DNA from: Helicoverpa zea
Taxonomy: Eukaryota > Arthropoda > Insecta > Lepidoptera > Noctuidae
Assembly: GCF_022581195.2 (NCBI RefSeq)
Contig: NC_061474.1
Location: forward strand, 5,456,001-5,520,000
Reading direction: 5' to 3'
Length of the DNA: 64,000 nucleotides
Part shown: one piece after another, positions 10,220-21,679 of the stretch
Position numbering within the stretch: position 1 is the first letter of the stretch
Layout of the letters: each line of letters begins with the position of its first letter
Made by a program: the position numbers and the translations under genes
The notes under the pieces: generated by a model
What the model was told of the DNA's origin: nothing
The model's input: the letters and a program-made list of their open reading frames with translations, nothing else
Databases searched by the model: none

Positions 10220-11282
10220 AAAAGCTACGTAGATAGACGGAAGGTAGTATTAAAGAACCATGTTGATATGTACAGTGTGCCTGCCTATGAAGAGGTATAT
10301 TCATAACCTGAAACTCAAACTACAATTAAGCTGTATTGGACGGAGCCCAGTTAGGATTTCAATTTCAGATAAAATAGCTCGCATAAACGTATTAGAAATC
10401 ACTACGTGAAAACCAATAAATATTTCCATTTCAAAGGTCTGTGGCAAAGCTCGATAGGATTTTAATTTTTTTCTGCGAAAATCGTTTTACATGTTTGCTT
10501 TTTTGGCCGGATTTGGTATATTTACAATTAACTTATTGAAGAAAATAGGTAGAGGTTCGTGCCAATCAATAGTTCAACCATATTACGATAGATTGTTTCT
10601 GGTCGGTTCCCTAGATAATAAACAGTTTTGTATGATTTTCTAGTTTTCCAACTGTAGGTATTATAGTTCTGTATTTCGGTTAAAAATATATAACTATTTT
10701 AACTTATTGGAAAAGCTTAAGGATGAAAATCATGATTAAATTATTTGGATAATTATGACAGAGTAAATTATTTTCGGCATAAAATAAACTTGATACATTA
10801 TATAGAAGTTAAAATAATAATCTGCAAGTATAATAATTTTCGAAATTCTATAATTGAAGAAAATATTTACATTTTCATAATAATGTTATTGAAAAGTAAA
10901 AAATTCAAATTGTAATGATCTAATTATGATACATAAATATTTAGGTGTGTTGTTGGTGCATAATTAACAATAATAATGATAAAATATCAGCAGGCGTCTC
11001 GAAGCGATGAAATAACAATGGAGGTGGGTGATATAACGATGTTGCTAGAAGTGGCATGGTACAGTCAACTTCAGGTCAGTGGTAACAGTTTTATAGGAAA
11101 ATCGTACTTATTACTATTGAGTTAAGGTGCATGACAGCTACCACTGATGTGCGATCTACCGTACTACGTATGAAGGTCAATATTTTGTGGAAATAGGCAC
11201 TATAAATGTTTGCTTTGCCAAACTTAAAGAACCGTTAAATTAACTTCCAGTTTTAACCAATAAAACAAGTGACCTTGACCTT
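10220..11282. other. No supported feature
   Basis: AT-rich, with no convincing frame, splice set or terminal repeat. Confidence 0.4.
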
Positions 11283-11283
11283 T

Positions 11284-11409
11284 TTTTTTAACGTCGTCAA
11301 AAATCATCTAATGACCACTCCCGCTGTGGGTTAGCAGCGGTGAGGGAGTGTCAGACTCTTACTGACTAAAAACCGTCGTGTTCCGTCGTAGCGCAGCCCC
11401 GGCAGGCTG
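11284..11409 (-). mobile_element. R1-like LINE tail with an internal deletion
   Basis: It begins with a T run and the UTR landmarks (CACTCCCGCTGTGGGTTAGC, then TCAGACTCTTACTGACTAAA). After CGTGTTCCGTC it jumps directly to GCAGCCCCGGCAGG. Compared with the copy at 24.2 kb, it lacks the intervening block of about 50 bases (AGGCCTTTTATGTACC ... GAACAACCC). No target duplication was found. Confidence 0.75.
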
Positions 11410-11654
11410 AAAGGAGAAACCACACTAAAAGGAGATGGCTAAATTTTCTAATAAAAAAACCAGAATCGACAGCAATGAAATGTTTACCAATGGGTTCATT
11501 ATGATAGATCTTTAATGGAGCCAAAAAGACCGGCCTGAAATCCATGGGATATATGATATTATCACAAAAATAAGTTACGTTGCATTTATCTTGATTGTAA
11601 CGATTATTTACATCAAGGAACATAAAAACAAGCTACACTAACATTATAAAAGCC

Positions 11655-11912
11655 ATCTTATGTACTCCTTTTATGTACTCTTATGCACTCCTCTTATATA
11701 CTCCTCTTGCGTACTACTCTTAAGTTCTCCTTTTATGTACCTATTCTCTTATGTACTCCTTTTATGTACCTATTCTCTTATGTACTCTCTTATGTATTCT
11801 TTTATGTACTCTCTTATGTATTCTCTTATGTACTCTCTTATGTACTCTCTTATGTACTCTCTTATGTACTATCTTATGTACTTCTCTTTTGTACTCTCTT
11901 ATGTAATTCTCA
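11655..11912 (+). repeat. 12-bp minisatellite (CTTATGTACTCT)n
   Basis: The array is degenerate at the left (TTTTATGTACTC, CTCTTATATACT) and nearly perfect from about 11795 to 11880. The period is a multiple of three, so all forward frames stay open and give spurious peptides such as MYSLMYSL. It is not a gene. Confidence 0.9.
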
Positions 11913-12283
11913 CATTATACTGAATCCAATCATACTTAATGAAGTTTGTGTCGACTCTGGGTGTTGTTGGCTATCTCCTCCTCCCACATTCAATTAACTT
12001 TTCAATTCTTAACTTGGAGAAAAGACTGCTTAAAAGAACATAGCACCAACAAAAGGAAAAAAATGACCTTAATACAGAGTGACCTTATGGAAAGTTCAAA
12101 GTCACATCTAGAATTTTATCACCACGTTACTATTCGCAGTCTTGATTGGAACGGAGACTAGCTATAATGGATTCCCCCGGCGCCCGTAATTGGGTAGGTG
12201 GTGACGTTGGATTAGCAGCTATACCTAGCTATTGCGTATTAGGAATAGTATATTAAGTATGTCTAATATAATAAGTAATAAAC

Positions 12284-12573
12284 CGGCCAAGGGCGAGTCG
12301 GACTCGCGCACGAAGGGTTCCGTGCCATTATTTATAAAATGAGCAAAAAAATCACGTTTGTTGTAAGGGAGACCCCCAGAATATTTATTTTATTCCAGTT
12401 TTCAGTATTTGTTGTTATAGCGGCAACAGAAATACATCATCATGTGAAAATTTCAACTCTCTAACTATCACGGTTCATGAGATACAGCCTGATGACAGAC
12501 GGACTGACGGACGGACAGAGGAGCGAAAACAACTGGGTCCCGTTTTACCCTTTGGGTACGGAACCCTAAAAAT
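12284..12573 (+). mobile_element. Repeat I, short copy
   Basis: The head is ACCGGCCAAGGGCGAGTCGG, then ACTCGCGCACGAAGGGTTCC. The end is TTTGGGTACGGAACCCTAAAAA. The inner pair GGGTTCCGT and ACGGAACCCT is complementary. A GACG-type run (GACGGACTGACGGACGGACA) lies near 12500. A matching copy is at 57358-57718. It is a common lepidopteran interspersed repeat in my recollection; its class is not settled. Confidence 0.65.
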
Positions 12574-12675
12574 AACAACTAACGGTTAACACTTCAAAAA
12601 GTAAAATAAGTAGAAATATATTTACTAAAATTGATAGTTATTCTTATTGGAGTACCTATACTTGAATGAGGGGTT

Positions 12676-12768
12676 TTTGGAAAGAGTTACCGCCGTTCTG
12701 GTGCATAAAGGCCTCCAGAAGAAACATGTTGGCTTTAAATAAGAGTCTGTACTCTTCATGCAAGCCCC
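12676..12768 (+). mobile_element. R1-like LINE tail, old fragment
   Basis: AAAGAGTTACCGCCGTTCTG, GTGCATAAAGGCCT and TAAGAGTCTG match UTR landmarks of the family with many changes. It is cut off on the right by the SINE-A at 12770. Confidence 0.6.
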
Positions 12769-12769
12769 C

Positions 12770-12950
12770 ACTTTCATCATCCTCCGAGCCTTTTTTCCAA
12801 CTATGTTGGGGTCGGCTTCCAGTCTAATCGGAGTACCAGTGCTTTACAAGGAGCAACTGCCCCATCTGACCCCCTCAACCCAGTTACCCGGGCAAAACAA
12901 AACTCCTTGGTTAGACTGGTGTCAGACTTACTGGCTTCTGACATTACATG
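12770..12950 (-). mobile_element. SINE-A, 3' half
   Basis: Minus-strand 3' half: TCATCATCCTCCGAGCC, then CAACTATGTTGGGGTCGGCT, CAACCCAGTTACCCGGGCAA and AGACTGGTGTCAGACTTACT. The head is missing. It carries private changes such as AAAACAAAACTCC where CCCGATACCCC is usual. Confidence 0.8.
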
Positions 12951-14907
12951 CAAGCGCTCACGTTGGGAGGGGTAATTTCCCACCAAGAAAGATACGTTAA
13001 AATCGTTCAGAAGCCGCCCATAGAATATTACTTTTTTGAATGTGTGGCTGGTGGAAAACACATATTTCTAAATTATCTTTTTTTCTGATGACTACAAGAC
13101 CGCAATTTTCCTCTACATAAAATCATAAAGTGAGTTTATATCCTAAAAATCTTAGACAAGGTCACGTCAACTTCAGCATCAAAATATGATAAAAATCTCC
13201 AATCTCAAAGGGTTTAAAAAGTCTTTGACGGGACCTTCGTAAGTGCTCGTTATTCTATAAACTTTAAACTAGAAAGTGCACTGCGTTTGACATTGTTTGG
13301 GATGTACCGATAGCAACGACATCCTTAATATTCTAATAGAGATAAAATTTTGAATGAGCTCATGCAAGTAGGTATTATCAAATTCCTATCTCCAGTAACC
13401 AAGAAAGAGGATAGATAGAATATTACCAGGCCTCTGTCACTCGACGTACTTGCGCGCGATAAATGCCTACCGCTCGCTGGGTTACCGGTAGCCCCACGCG
13501 GCACAGGGCTTTCAACAGTCACACGCGCCGCGCGCGCTCCAATATTATTATTTTTATTTCGTGGCATGTTATACTGTTGGTTTTTATTAGGTTTTTTAAG
13601 CTACCTCACAAACTGATGGATTATTTTGAGTTGTGTTGGTTTATATGCGACTATTGTAAGATTTAGAAACATTTTATATGTATGAACTTATCTAGTAATT
13701 CTATTTTTTTTTTAATAAATTAATACTTATCTACTTTATGATTTTAACAACAGAGATCATTAGGTACTTATTTTACTTTAGATACCTACTTAGTTATATG
13801 AACTGTATTGTGAGTTTTGTAGCTCAAAACACATCTCGAGTGTAAGTAGGTATAGTTCTGGTCCAACTTAATGACGACTCGAAACATTACGCGTTTCGCT
13901 ACGCAGAAACCAATTTTAGGTATGTATCAACACTCGACGGAGTTGTACCATATGGGGTATGGCACTTGTGCTCGAAAAATAGTTGGAAACCGCCTTTGAT
14001 TTTGACGAAAGCTTTTTTTAAGTACTTACCTATGCTTACGGAAATATTTAGTAATATGTACCCATACTCCATTTTAGTAGGCGATATAATAGTTAACTAA
14101 AGAAAAATATTCTTGAAATTACTTTTTATTTAAAAACTCAGTTTTAAAAAAGGCTATCTTAAAATAAGCGTAACTTTGTTTTCCTACTTAAATATTAATA
14201 AATTGTAAGAAGCAACCCTAAGCACGGCCACGGCACGGTTGCGGTCACTGAACTGTGCGCTATCGCATCGGAATAACAATCAAGCGCTCGAGCTTTTAAG
14301 GTTCATTTTATAACGCAGCTAGGAATTTGTACGTAGTTGGGGAACTTGTAGGTGCTTATAACAGTAGGTATGGACTTTTTTGTATGGAGTGATTTATCTG
14401 TTACGTAGTAACTATTATATAATCTGTGATATTACTAACGGTCCAATTTTACACAGGTTATAGCTTAATTTAATTTTAGGTAATTTTGTCCACATAACCG
14501 AAGTCACGGAAAAAACCTTGTAGACCGTTGACTTAACATACCCATAATTAAGGACCCTCAATTAGCAGATTGTTGTTCTTAATAGAACCCTTGATTTTAA
14601 TTTATTTAAAAAACAAGGAGGAAGCATTTTCACATCAATTTATTTTCTAAAGTAAATTGCCTCATTGGTGGCCGTAAACAGGATAAATGATCTTGATCCT
14701 TGTTTCGACCTTGGGCTGAGGATCGGTGATTTGTGTCCGGGTTATGGGTATAGATTCACTCAGAGGGTATTTACAAAATAGGTATCAGGGGTTCCTTTAG
14801 CAATGAGAAATGTTAGTTTACAATGTTGTTTAAAATTATGCATATACGAGTAGGTAATTCACAGAAACTGCTATGTGAGCCATAAGATTATAGTAGTTAG
14901 TTAAGGT
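12951..14907. other. No supported gene
   Basis: It holds a GC-rich patch at about 13440-13545 (TTGCGCGCGATAAATGCC; CACGCGCCGCGCGCGCTCC) without a frame or terminal repeats. The rest is AT-rich. Frames of 80 residues or fewer show no domain. Confidence 0.4.
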
Positions 14908-14928
14908 AATATATATATATATATATTT
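14908..14928. repeat. (TA)n microsatellite
   Basis: A short uninterrupted run of about ten TA dinucleotides. Confidence 0.9.
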
Positions 14929-15480
14929 TGCAATTTTTTTTAATCTAAAAAATATTTTATGAAAAAAAAATGAAATAATTAATGAATAAAGCACACTCCT
15001 TTTATATTAAAAAAAAAACGTTAAAAAATATATATTTACTGTATGATATTTTTTCTAACCATGCACTTGAGACATTTTCCCCAATCTCTCGTCTTGCGGG
15101 AATCCTTCAAGATCGACAGCCGACAGCGAGTCAAGCTTGACAAGCGAGCGCCACGCAACACTTGAAGTATGAACCCAAGGAATAACTTGTTCAACTATCA
15201 GTAATTGTAATAGAAGAGGAGATTAGGGAAAACTGTTCTGTTCGGGAGGACTGGTAAATTGGGAAAAAGTAAGTAATTGGGTGGTTTGTTTTAGAAACAA
15301 TTAACGATCGTTTACGTAAAAATGATTAGAAAATAATGATTTCTTTCTCATCCTAAATGTTACTTGTAAGATGATGACAGACAGATATGAGAGAATGGAA
15401 GAAGAAAACATGCTGCGCCCACTCCAAATAAAATTAGATAGGGGCAGGAGGATGATGGCAATGTTCTGATCCTAATATTC
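14929..15480. other. No supported feature
   Basis: A-runs and AT-rich DNA without a supported gene. Confidence 0.4.
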
Positions 15481-15531
15481 TCTTTGATTGAGAATTTATA
15501 CATGAAGGATGTATAAATTCTCAATCAAAGA
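15481..15531. repeat. Perfect 23-bp hairpin with 5-nt loop
   Basis: The arm at 15481-15503 (starting TCTTTGATTGAGAATTTATA) is the exact reverse complement of 15509-15531; the loop is GAAGG. Flanking bases do not pair. It is shorter than a usual animal pre-miRNA. It may be a snap-back duplication or the ends of a lost palindromic element. Confidence 0.85.
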
Positions 15532-15902
15532 TAATCAATCCTCTCTTCCATTTTTAAGTCACAAAATGATTATTAAAATGTAAATCAATTTTTATATTGA
15601 TCAGAATAATTACAAGACCCTACCCTTCAATGCTATACCAACAAAGAAACACAAATAAACTTAGTTTTGCTATACCTCGCCCCATTTGCCCCTTCATGAA
15701 GTTCTCATTTCCTTGGCCGAGCTACACTTGAGTTCAGAAACTTTAAGTCAAGTTAACGGTTCAGCGGCTAGTTTGTGTTGGAAATCAATAACTTGAAATG
15801 CAATTCATATTTGCTTTGATTAGTCACGATTAAATTATTGAGTATTAGGTACAGTTCGAAATTATTTTGGTTAAAACACGTATATATTTTCAATATTAAT
15901 TT
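15532..15902. other. No supported feature
   Basis: AT-rich flank of the R1-like insertion. Confidence 0.4.
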
Positions 15903-15916
15903 AGGTATATGTATAT

Positions 15917-16618
15917 ATAGCCATTAGGCTAATCCGGGGGTACCGCACGATCTCCCGCGAAGCAGCTGGCCTACTTGCTGGACTGCCACCGTGGGATCTG
16001 GAGGCGAGGGTCTTCTTGCGCCTGTACGACTGGCGCGAGGAGGCTCAGCGCCGGGGGGAAACCCCGTTGCCGCGGCAAGTTGTCGCGCAGCGGGCGTAGC
16101 TCCGGCGCGATCTCATGGTGGCGTGGAGGGAGCGACTGTCGCAACCCAGTGCAGGGCACGCCACCATCGTGGCGGTAAGTCCCCTCTTTGAGGAGTGGCT
16201 CGGGAGGAGTCACGGCGCCCTCACGTACCGCATGACGCAGATCCTCACCGGACACGGTTGTTTCGGGAGGTACCTGCACCGCATCGGTCGTGAGGAGGCG
16301 CCCGGGTGTCACCATTGTGCGGACAGCCCCGAGGACACGGTGGACCACACAGTCCAGGTGTGCCCCGCATGGGAAGGGCACCGCCGGGTCCTCGTCGAGG
16401 CTTTGGGCGGCGGCGACCTCTCGCGTCCGGCCCTGGTTCAGGCCATGGTCCGGGGCGAGAGGGAATGGGATGCCGTCGCCTCCTTCTGCGAAGCGGTCAT
16501 GCTCGAGAAGGAGGAGGCGGAACGCCAGAGAGTTCGCACCTCTCATCCCGGCCGCCGCGCTGGACCAGGTAGACACCATGGGCGCCGGGTGTCGCGAGAT
16601 GACTCCCGGCCACCGTAG
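15917..16618 (+). pseudogene. R1-clade ORF2 C-terminus with one nonsense codon
   Basis: This is the same C-terminal region as 5917-6672: RLIRGYRTISRE, AAGLLAGLPPW, then the CCHC knuckle and basic tail. A TAG at 16097-16099 replaces the GAG of the other copy (AQRAELRRD becomes AQRA-stop), so the frame is broken about 60 codons in. Otherwise the two copies differ at only a few codons (for example MTQI for MTQV). As a 5'-truncated copy it was already dead on arrival. Confidence 0.85.
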
Positions 16619-16936
16619 GCGTGGGTCTGTGGGCGGTGAGTTCGGGTGGCTCATCGTCCCTCTGTCTGCTTAGACGACAGACCCGTGTCGACGGCGCGCG
16701 TTGTTCCACGCGCTCCTCAAAGAGATGTCAGCAACCCCAGCGGGGCCCAGCAGGGCCAAGGCCTGCCGGGGCTGCGGGTTGTTCGAAAGAGATACCGCGG
16801 CCCTGGTACATAAAAGGCCTATGACGGAACACGACGGTTTTTAGTCAGTAAGAGTCTGACACTCCCTCACCGCTGCTAACCCACAGCGGGAGGGGTCATT
16901 TGGTGATTTTTGACGTCGGAAAAAAAAAAAAAAAAA
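15918..16936 (+). mobile_element. R1-clade non-LTR retrotransposon, 5'-truncated, intact TSD
   Basis: A perfect 15-bp duplication AGGTATATGTATATA lies at 15903-15917 and 16937-16951. The element ends in an A run of about 18. It is nearly identical, in the opposite orientation, to the copy at 5598-6674, and is cut at the 5' end a few dozen bases shorter. It inserted at the edge of the Helitron-like element at 16952. Confidence 0.92.
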
Positions 16937-16951
16937 AGGTATATGTATATA

Positions 16952-17164
16952 AATAAAAATGAATTGTTGTTCGTTAGTCTGATTAAAACTCGAGAACGGC
17001 TAGGCCGATTGAGCTGATTTTGGTTTTAAAATATTCGTCGTAGTCCAGGGTAGGTCTAAACGGTGAGGAAATAAGGAAAAATTGCGAAAATTGTGTCGTG
17101 TGTTTGTAACTTTCTAAATATGCCTCCAATAATAAGGCGGTACGAAGTTCGCCGGGTCAGCTAG
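16952..17164 (+). mobile_element. Helitron-like short element
   Basis: It ends in GGGTCAGCTAG (CTAG at 17161-17164) followed by T. A possible hairpin GGCG...CGCC lies about 7-10 bases inside, like a Helitron 3' end. The body has the phrase CTCGAGAACGGCTAGGCCGA, widespread in lepidopteran short repeats. No coding is present. Class is inferred from the 3' terminus. Confidence 0.45.
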
Positions 17165-17587
17165 TATATAATATATGCATTGTAAAGTACACGAGAATAT
17201 GTACAATAATGTTTATTTTTCTTGGCAATTTCATACCAATGCTTTCCCTCCACTCTCCAAAGGTAGACTGGTGGAGAACGCCTAAGACGTTGTTAAGTCT
17301 GCCATTCGTTTGTGTGCAAGAAATCAACAAAAGTGACGATAGAAGTACCTATAACTAATTTTCAAAAGTGGTGAAATGAGGTTTTCCAAATTCAGAACAA
17401 GCCATATTGCTTGCTTATAGTACTAGAAGCGAGCAAATGGCTTATTCTAGTCATAATATAGCATCACATTTCGAAATGAACATAATAATATAAATGACTA
17501 GTAGTAATTTCAAAACCACATTGAAATGTAAATACATCTGAATTCGCAACTAATTTCAACTGAGTAGGTAATTCACATTTCAATATT
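17165..17587. other. No supported feature
   Basis: AT-rich, no gene. Confidence 0.4.
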
Positions 17588-17719
17588 CGGATGTAAGGAT
17601 GTTCAATGACAGCCGGGACCTACAGTTAAACGTGCCATCCGAAAAACAGTCATTAGTGTCTAAGATATACTTATAACTTAAACTAAATTATTATATAACT
17701 TAAATTATTATACTTTAAC

Positions 17720-18034
17720 TGCCTCGTTGGTCTAGTGGTCGCAAGCGCGGCTGCGTTCGCGAGGTCTCGGGTTCGATTCCCGGGTCGGGCCGAAATCGCT
17801 TTGTGGGTTTTCTGGAACTTTCACAAAGCAGCCCGTAGTCTGGAAGTTGGTGATTGATTCATCCGTGCATCGGAGAGCACGTAAATGTCGGTCCTGCGCC
17901 TGATCTCCTGATGGACCTGATGGACCTGTGTCTGCGCAAATGCTCGTGCACTATAATATGTCCTGCGCAGCTGGCTGATCTCCTTAAATGAGAACAGCCG
18001 CCGTGGCCGAAATCGGCAGTGGACGCCACACCAC
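17720..18034 (+). mobile_element. SINE-B, full-length-like, inside SINE-A
   Basis: The tRNA-like head has A-box TGGTCTAGTGG at 17728-17738 and B-box GGTTCGATTCC at 17770-17780. A body follows with CTTTCACAAAGCAGCCCGTA, AGAGCACGTAAATGTCGG and CAGCTGGCTGATCTCCTTAA. A 9-bp repeat ATACTTATA at 17667-17675 and 18035-18043 may be the target duplication, although about 44 unexplained AT-rich bases separate the left copy from the head. Partial relatives are at 21.7, 53.8 and 57.1 kb. Confidence 0.75.
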
Positions 18035-18101
18035 ATACTTATAAAGTTGCATTGGTACTTGCCTGACCAGTAAGCTAAGTTGGGAACCTCATATAAATGT
18101 T

Positions 18102-18647
18102 GTGACGTGTCGTACTAGGAAGTTAATTTGGGTTTTCAAAAAACTCAGACACGCCGCGGACTTCTCGCTTCTCCGTAATATATATTATGCCTTAGCTCAA
18201 TCCATTCTTGGATACTGCATAGGAGTTTGGGGTGGTGCCTGCAAAACCCGCATGATGCAATTAGAGAGGGCTCAAAGGTCATTACTAAAAGTGATGACCT
18301 TTAAGCCCTTCAGATATCCGTCTAAACAGTTGTACGAAAATTGCGAGCTGCTTACAATTAGACAATTATACATTTTCCAAATTATAACTAAAAAACACAA
18401 GCAAACTCCCTGTCCTGTAAATGAGTATAAGAGGAAACGAGTTATTAAAAACGTTTGCTTACCGGACAGATGTCGGACGGCTACGGCTAGACGACAACAA
18501 TCTTATAGGTCATCCTACTTATACAATAAAATAAATAAATTAATAAACATTCATCCACTTACCGTTCGAGAAACAAAAATCAAAGTTAAAAACTGGCTAC
18601 TTCAATTGAACTACGACCAAACTGAAAGGCTATTGCTCGCAAATTAA
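18102..18647 (+). CDS. LINE ORF2 C-terminus (partial)
   Basis: The frame is open for about 180 residues to the stop at 18645-18647. Near residue 30 it reads IYYALAQSILGYCIGVWGGA, then a block with LERAQRSLLKVM and YPSKQLYENCELLTIRQLYI. This is the region just after the polymerase domain in Jockey- and CR1-type LINEs, where (Y/F)-x-x-L-x-Q-S-x-L-x-Y-G-x-x-x-W-G is conserved. Here the usual glycine after the tyrosine is cysteine. The C-terminus is rich in lysine and arginine. The polymerase core is missing. Assignment between Jockey and CR1 is not settled. Confidence 0.75.
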   Translation: MTCRTRKLIWVFKKLRHAADFSLLRNIYYALAQSILGYCIGVWGGACKTRMMQLERAQRSLLKVMTFKPFRYPSKQLYENCELLTIRQLYIFQIITKKHKQTPCPVNEYKRKRVIKNVCLPDRCRTATARRQQSYRSSYLYNKINKLINIHPLTVRETKIKVKNWLLQLNYDQTERLLLAN

Positions 18648-18671
18648 CATTCCCTATTATCATATTCAGAC

Positions 18672-18746
18672 ATAACACACGCACTTACACACACACACAC
18701 ACACACGCACACACACACACACACACACACTCACTCACTCACTCAC
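18672..18746. repeat. CA/CACT microsatellite in LINE 3' UTR
   Basis: A run of CA dinucleotides with a few G changes, ending in (CTCA)n. Confidence 0.9.
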
Positions 18747-18942
18747 AAAGACTTCTATAAACACTCATAAGTAACCTTCCATTATTAGATTTATGTTAAG
18801 CTACTTTAATTTTCTAATTTCCTTTTTTATTCACAATTTGTATAACAGAAACTGGAAGAGGGCACTGACTTCTGTAACACAAGTTTTTACTTAGCTCAGA
18901 AGTCAGGGTTTTCAATAGGATTTTTGTAAAAAGTTTGTGTGA

Positions 18943-18973
<31 letters not shown>

Positions 18974-19043
18974 TACCAGGAATCGAACCCGCGCGTACTC
19001 ATACTTGAGAGGTTGGTTCTTTACCCACTAGACCACCACGACT

Positions 19044-21679
19044 TTATTATACAAGCTTACATACATATCTTTTTCCAACTCCGCGCATGTTTCCATCCTC
19101 CGTGGGTTTCCATTAAAATATTCACCAAATCCAGTTCTGTATTGCAATTCAAACAGTTTTTATCGGCCTATAATACTTGAAGTCCATAAACGAAATTCGT
19201 CAATCAATCAACAAAATTGGATGCGAATCGGCTGCCATTTTAATGCGTACCATGAAATGGACTTCGTTTAAGCCCCAAAGTGAATTGGTTTGTCATTTAG
19301 GAAACGATAATTGAGAATGTTAGTACTTCTAGTTAACAAGTAATAGGGCATTATAATGTTATTCCTGCATTCCAAATAGGTAGTTAATAGTTCTAGAATA
19401 CTTACGTCATAATTTGGTACGTCATATTTTAGTCAAATGTGAGCACATTAGCTTTAATTGATCCTGTAGATAAATTAATGTAAGACGATAGTGATAGCTC
19501 ATAGTCTGGCTTAAATATAGGTACAGCTCCGATAACGATTATTTGTTATGGAAGACACGAGATTCCCCTAAAATTATTCACAAACAAAAATTATGTCATT
19601 ACCAGTCCTCTACATAATATTTTTCACGTTTCCTCTACCTATTAGTTTTATAATAAAAGCGTATGCATTCTAAAGGACTAACCAGTATCGTTGCTTTACC
19701 ATAGTACGGGGTAAAATAATCCAATTAACTCCAAAATGGAAATTAATTATAAAGTGTTAAAGGAATAAATAAATATAATAAGCAACTGTCTTGTTTGCAT
19801 TGTTTTCGCACCTGTCACCCACTTCGGATATTTGTTTGCAAAGTTCGAGTTGAAGGATGGCTATTTGAATTTCCTTTTATTAAATGTTTACAGTATTTTC
19901 ATTGCATTATTTTTCCGTAGAAAACTGTCGATGGCACAGTTGAGTTTTCAAGTTAAGTTAGTTAAGTCAAGTTAAAATAATAAAGATTTGTTAGTTTGTA
20001 TTCAATTTGTGAAATATCGAAAATAATTGGTCTCTCTATGAACTCGGCTATGAAAGTATTTTTGTTCTACTGTGCAAATGAACTACATTTTAAAATCTTA
20101 CTTTATTTATATTTGATCTTAATTAATCAATTGTTGTACACAAACATAATCTTCAAAAAGTTAATTTAAAGACGTTAAAGCTAGAAGTACATAATTATGA
20201 GAAAGGCAACGAATATATCTATTGTCTTTCTGAGAAAATTGCTGCTAGTTGGCTATGCCAGTCGCAGTACATGCTCGAAAAACGGCACTAGTATTTCGAC
20301 GTACCAATTTTCTTTCTTCTTTTCACATACTTAACACAGACATTGCGACTCAGACAGACAACTAACGAGACAAAAACTTACAAAACACAGCATCCTCTTT
20401 GTTACCGCAGTCGAGTAAAACCGCAACGTTTTACACAGGGCTTCAGCACTTTCAGTTTGTTATTGCACAAAGCCGTGGTCGGTGGAATTTTAAAAGTTGA
20501 TTAATCTGAGTGCGCTCAAAACTTCGGCCTGAAGAGAAGTTAATTTCTATTTTGATGCGGATAGGGGAACCCTTTAAGAAGCAAGTGGTGGTTGAATAGT
20601 TCACGAATTCTGCTTCTTGCTCATTTTGAAATAGTTGGTAGCAGGAAAATGCTATTTTGGAGTTATTTCCAAAATAGTAAAATAGCAAACTATTTATTTT
20701 TTATATCGAATTATACTTGAAAAGTCATTGAATAGACTGACTGATTATCACCTAAATTACAGGGATGAGATCGTTTAAAAATTGAAGTGATCTATTTTTG
20801 AATTCATAATATTTTGGTGGCGCTCCGAAAAGGGTCTAACAAACTGTAGCCTTAATAAATACACGTAAAGATTTCCTTCTAAAAAGTATTTTGGTAAAAT
20901 TTTAGCAAAGCATACTTCAATGTGTGTTACTGAAACTTTCAGGTTAGATATCGTACTTTACAACTGCATTAGTAATTCTCGGAGTACTGAAAAATTTCTG
21001 CCCTCTTAAATCTTCTTGTCTGTCTTTTTCGTTCTCTCAGTTTTAACGCAGGTTAAATAAAGACAGAAAATAGAGTACCGTTTTAGGGTATGGTCCTAAT
21101 TTTTCAGAGGAGTTGCAGATTTTTTTATACAGACTTCGTTTGGATTTCTCTTTCAAAAAAGTACTCATTGATGACACCATAAACTAAATAATTCAGGAAA
21201 AACACTTTCATAGTTTTATGTGTCAAGGACTTTGTCTCTTCTCGCTAAACCCTATTTCTTTCTCTAAACGTCTGTGTGTATTATAGGTAATATGTAATTT
21301 ACATGGCCAGTTACCTACTTATATATTTTTTCAAACTACCTATAGGTCTACGCTAATATGAAATGGTTTGGTCGCTTTATTCTTTGATTTTGCTATCTTG
21401 TGTGAACTAAAATGGTATTTCCTTTTATATTATTTTTTGGCTCTCTTTCGTTGCCACTGCGACCCAACACCGTTGCACGGCGGTTGCAAAGCGTCGCTGG
21501 CTAGAATTATTAATGCCCCTCCCACACCACGGTGACGTACAACTTAGTCTTCAGACCCTTTCCTGCGGTTGATAGCTGATAGTACCACCTTATAGATAGA
21601 CTCGACCTTAGGTCTAGATAGCTTTGATGTGGTTGAAGATTAAATAATATTATTTATATAAAATATTGGATATTCTACA
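19044..21679. other. Long stretch without a supported gene
   Basis: AT-rich. Short frames (for example 20452-20688 minus) have no domain. No terminal repeats were recognised. Confidence 0.45.

Larger units (their letters stand above)
18068..18971 (+). mobile_element. Jockey/CR1-type LINE 3' end inside SINE-A
   Basis: It comprises the end of the reverse-transcriptase ORF, a 3' UTR with a CA array and a TTTA-repeat tail (about 18948-18971). Both edges abut the same SINE-A sequence; ACCAG occurs on each side and may be a 5-bp target duplication. It is 5'-truncated. Confidence 0.75.
17588..19043 (-). mobile_element. SINE-A split in three by two insertions
   Basis: The minus-strand SINE-A can be followed in three pieces: 17588-17675 (AAGGATGTTCAATGACAGCC ... 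GTCTAAGATATACTTA), about 18044-18068 (AAGTTGCATTGGTACTTGCC) and 18972-19043 (GGAATCGAACCCGCG ... CACTAGACCACCACGAC, the tRNA-like head). SINE-B interrupts the first junction and a LINE the second. The 3' half beyond 17588 is missing. Confidence 0.8.

Noticed and set aside
11660..11997. Overlapping frames with MYSLMYSL or SYVLSYV repeats
   Set aside because: They come from the 12-bp minisatellite, whose period leaves every frame open.
17720..17795. Possible tRNA gene
   Set aside because: The A- and B-boxes are present but the acceptor stem pairs poorly and a SINE body follows, so it is a SINE head.
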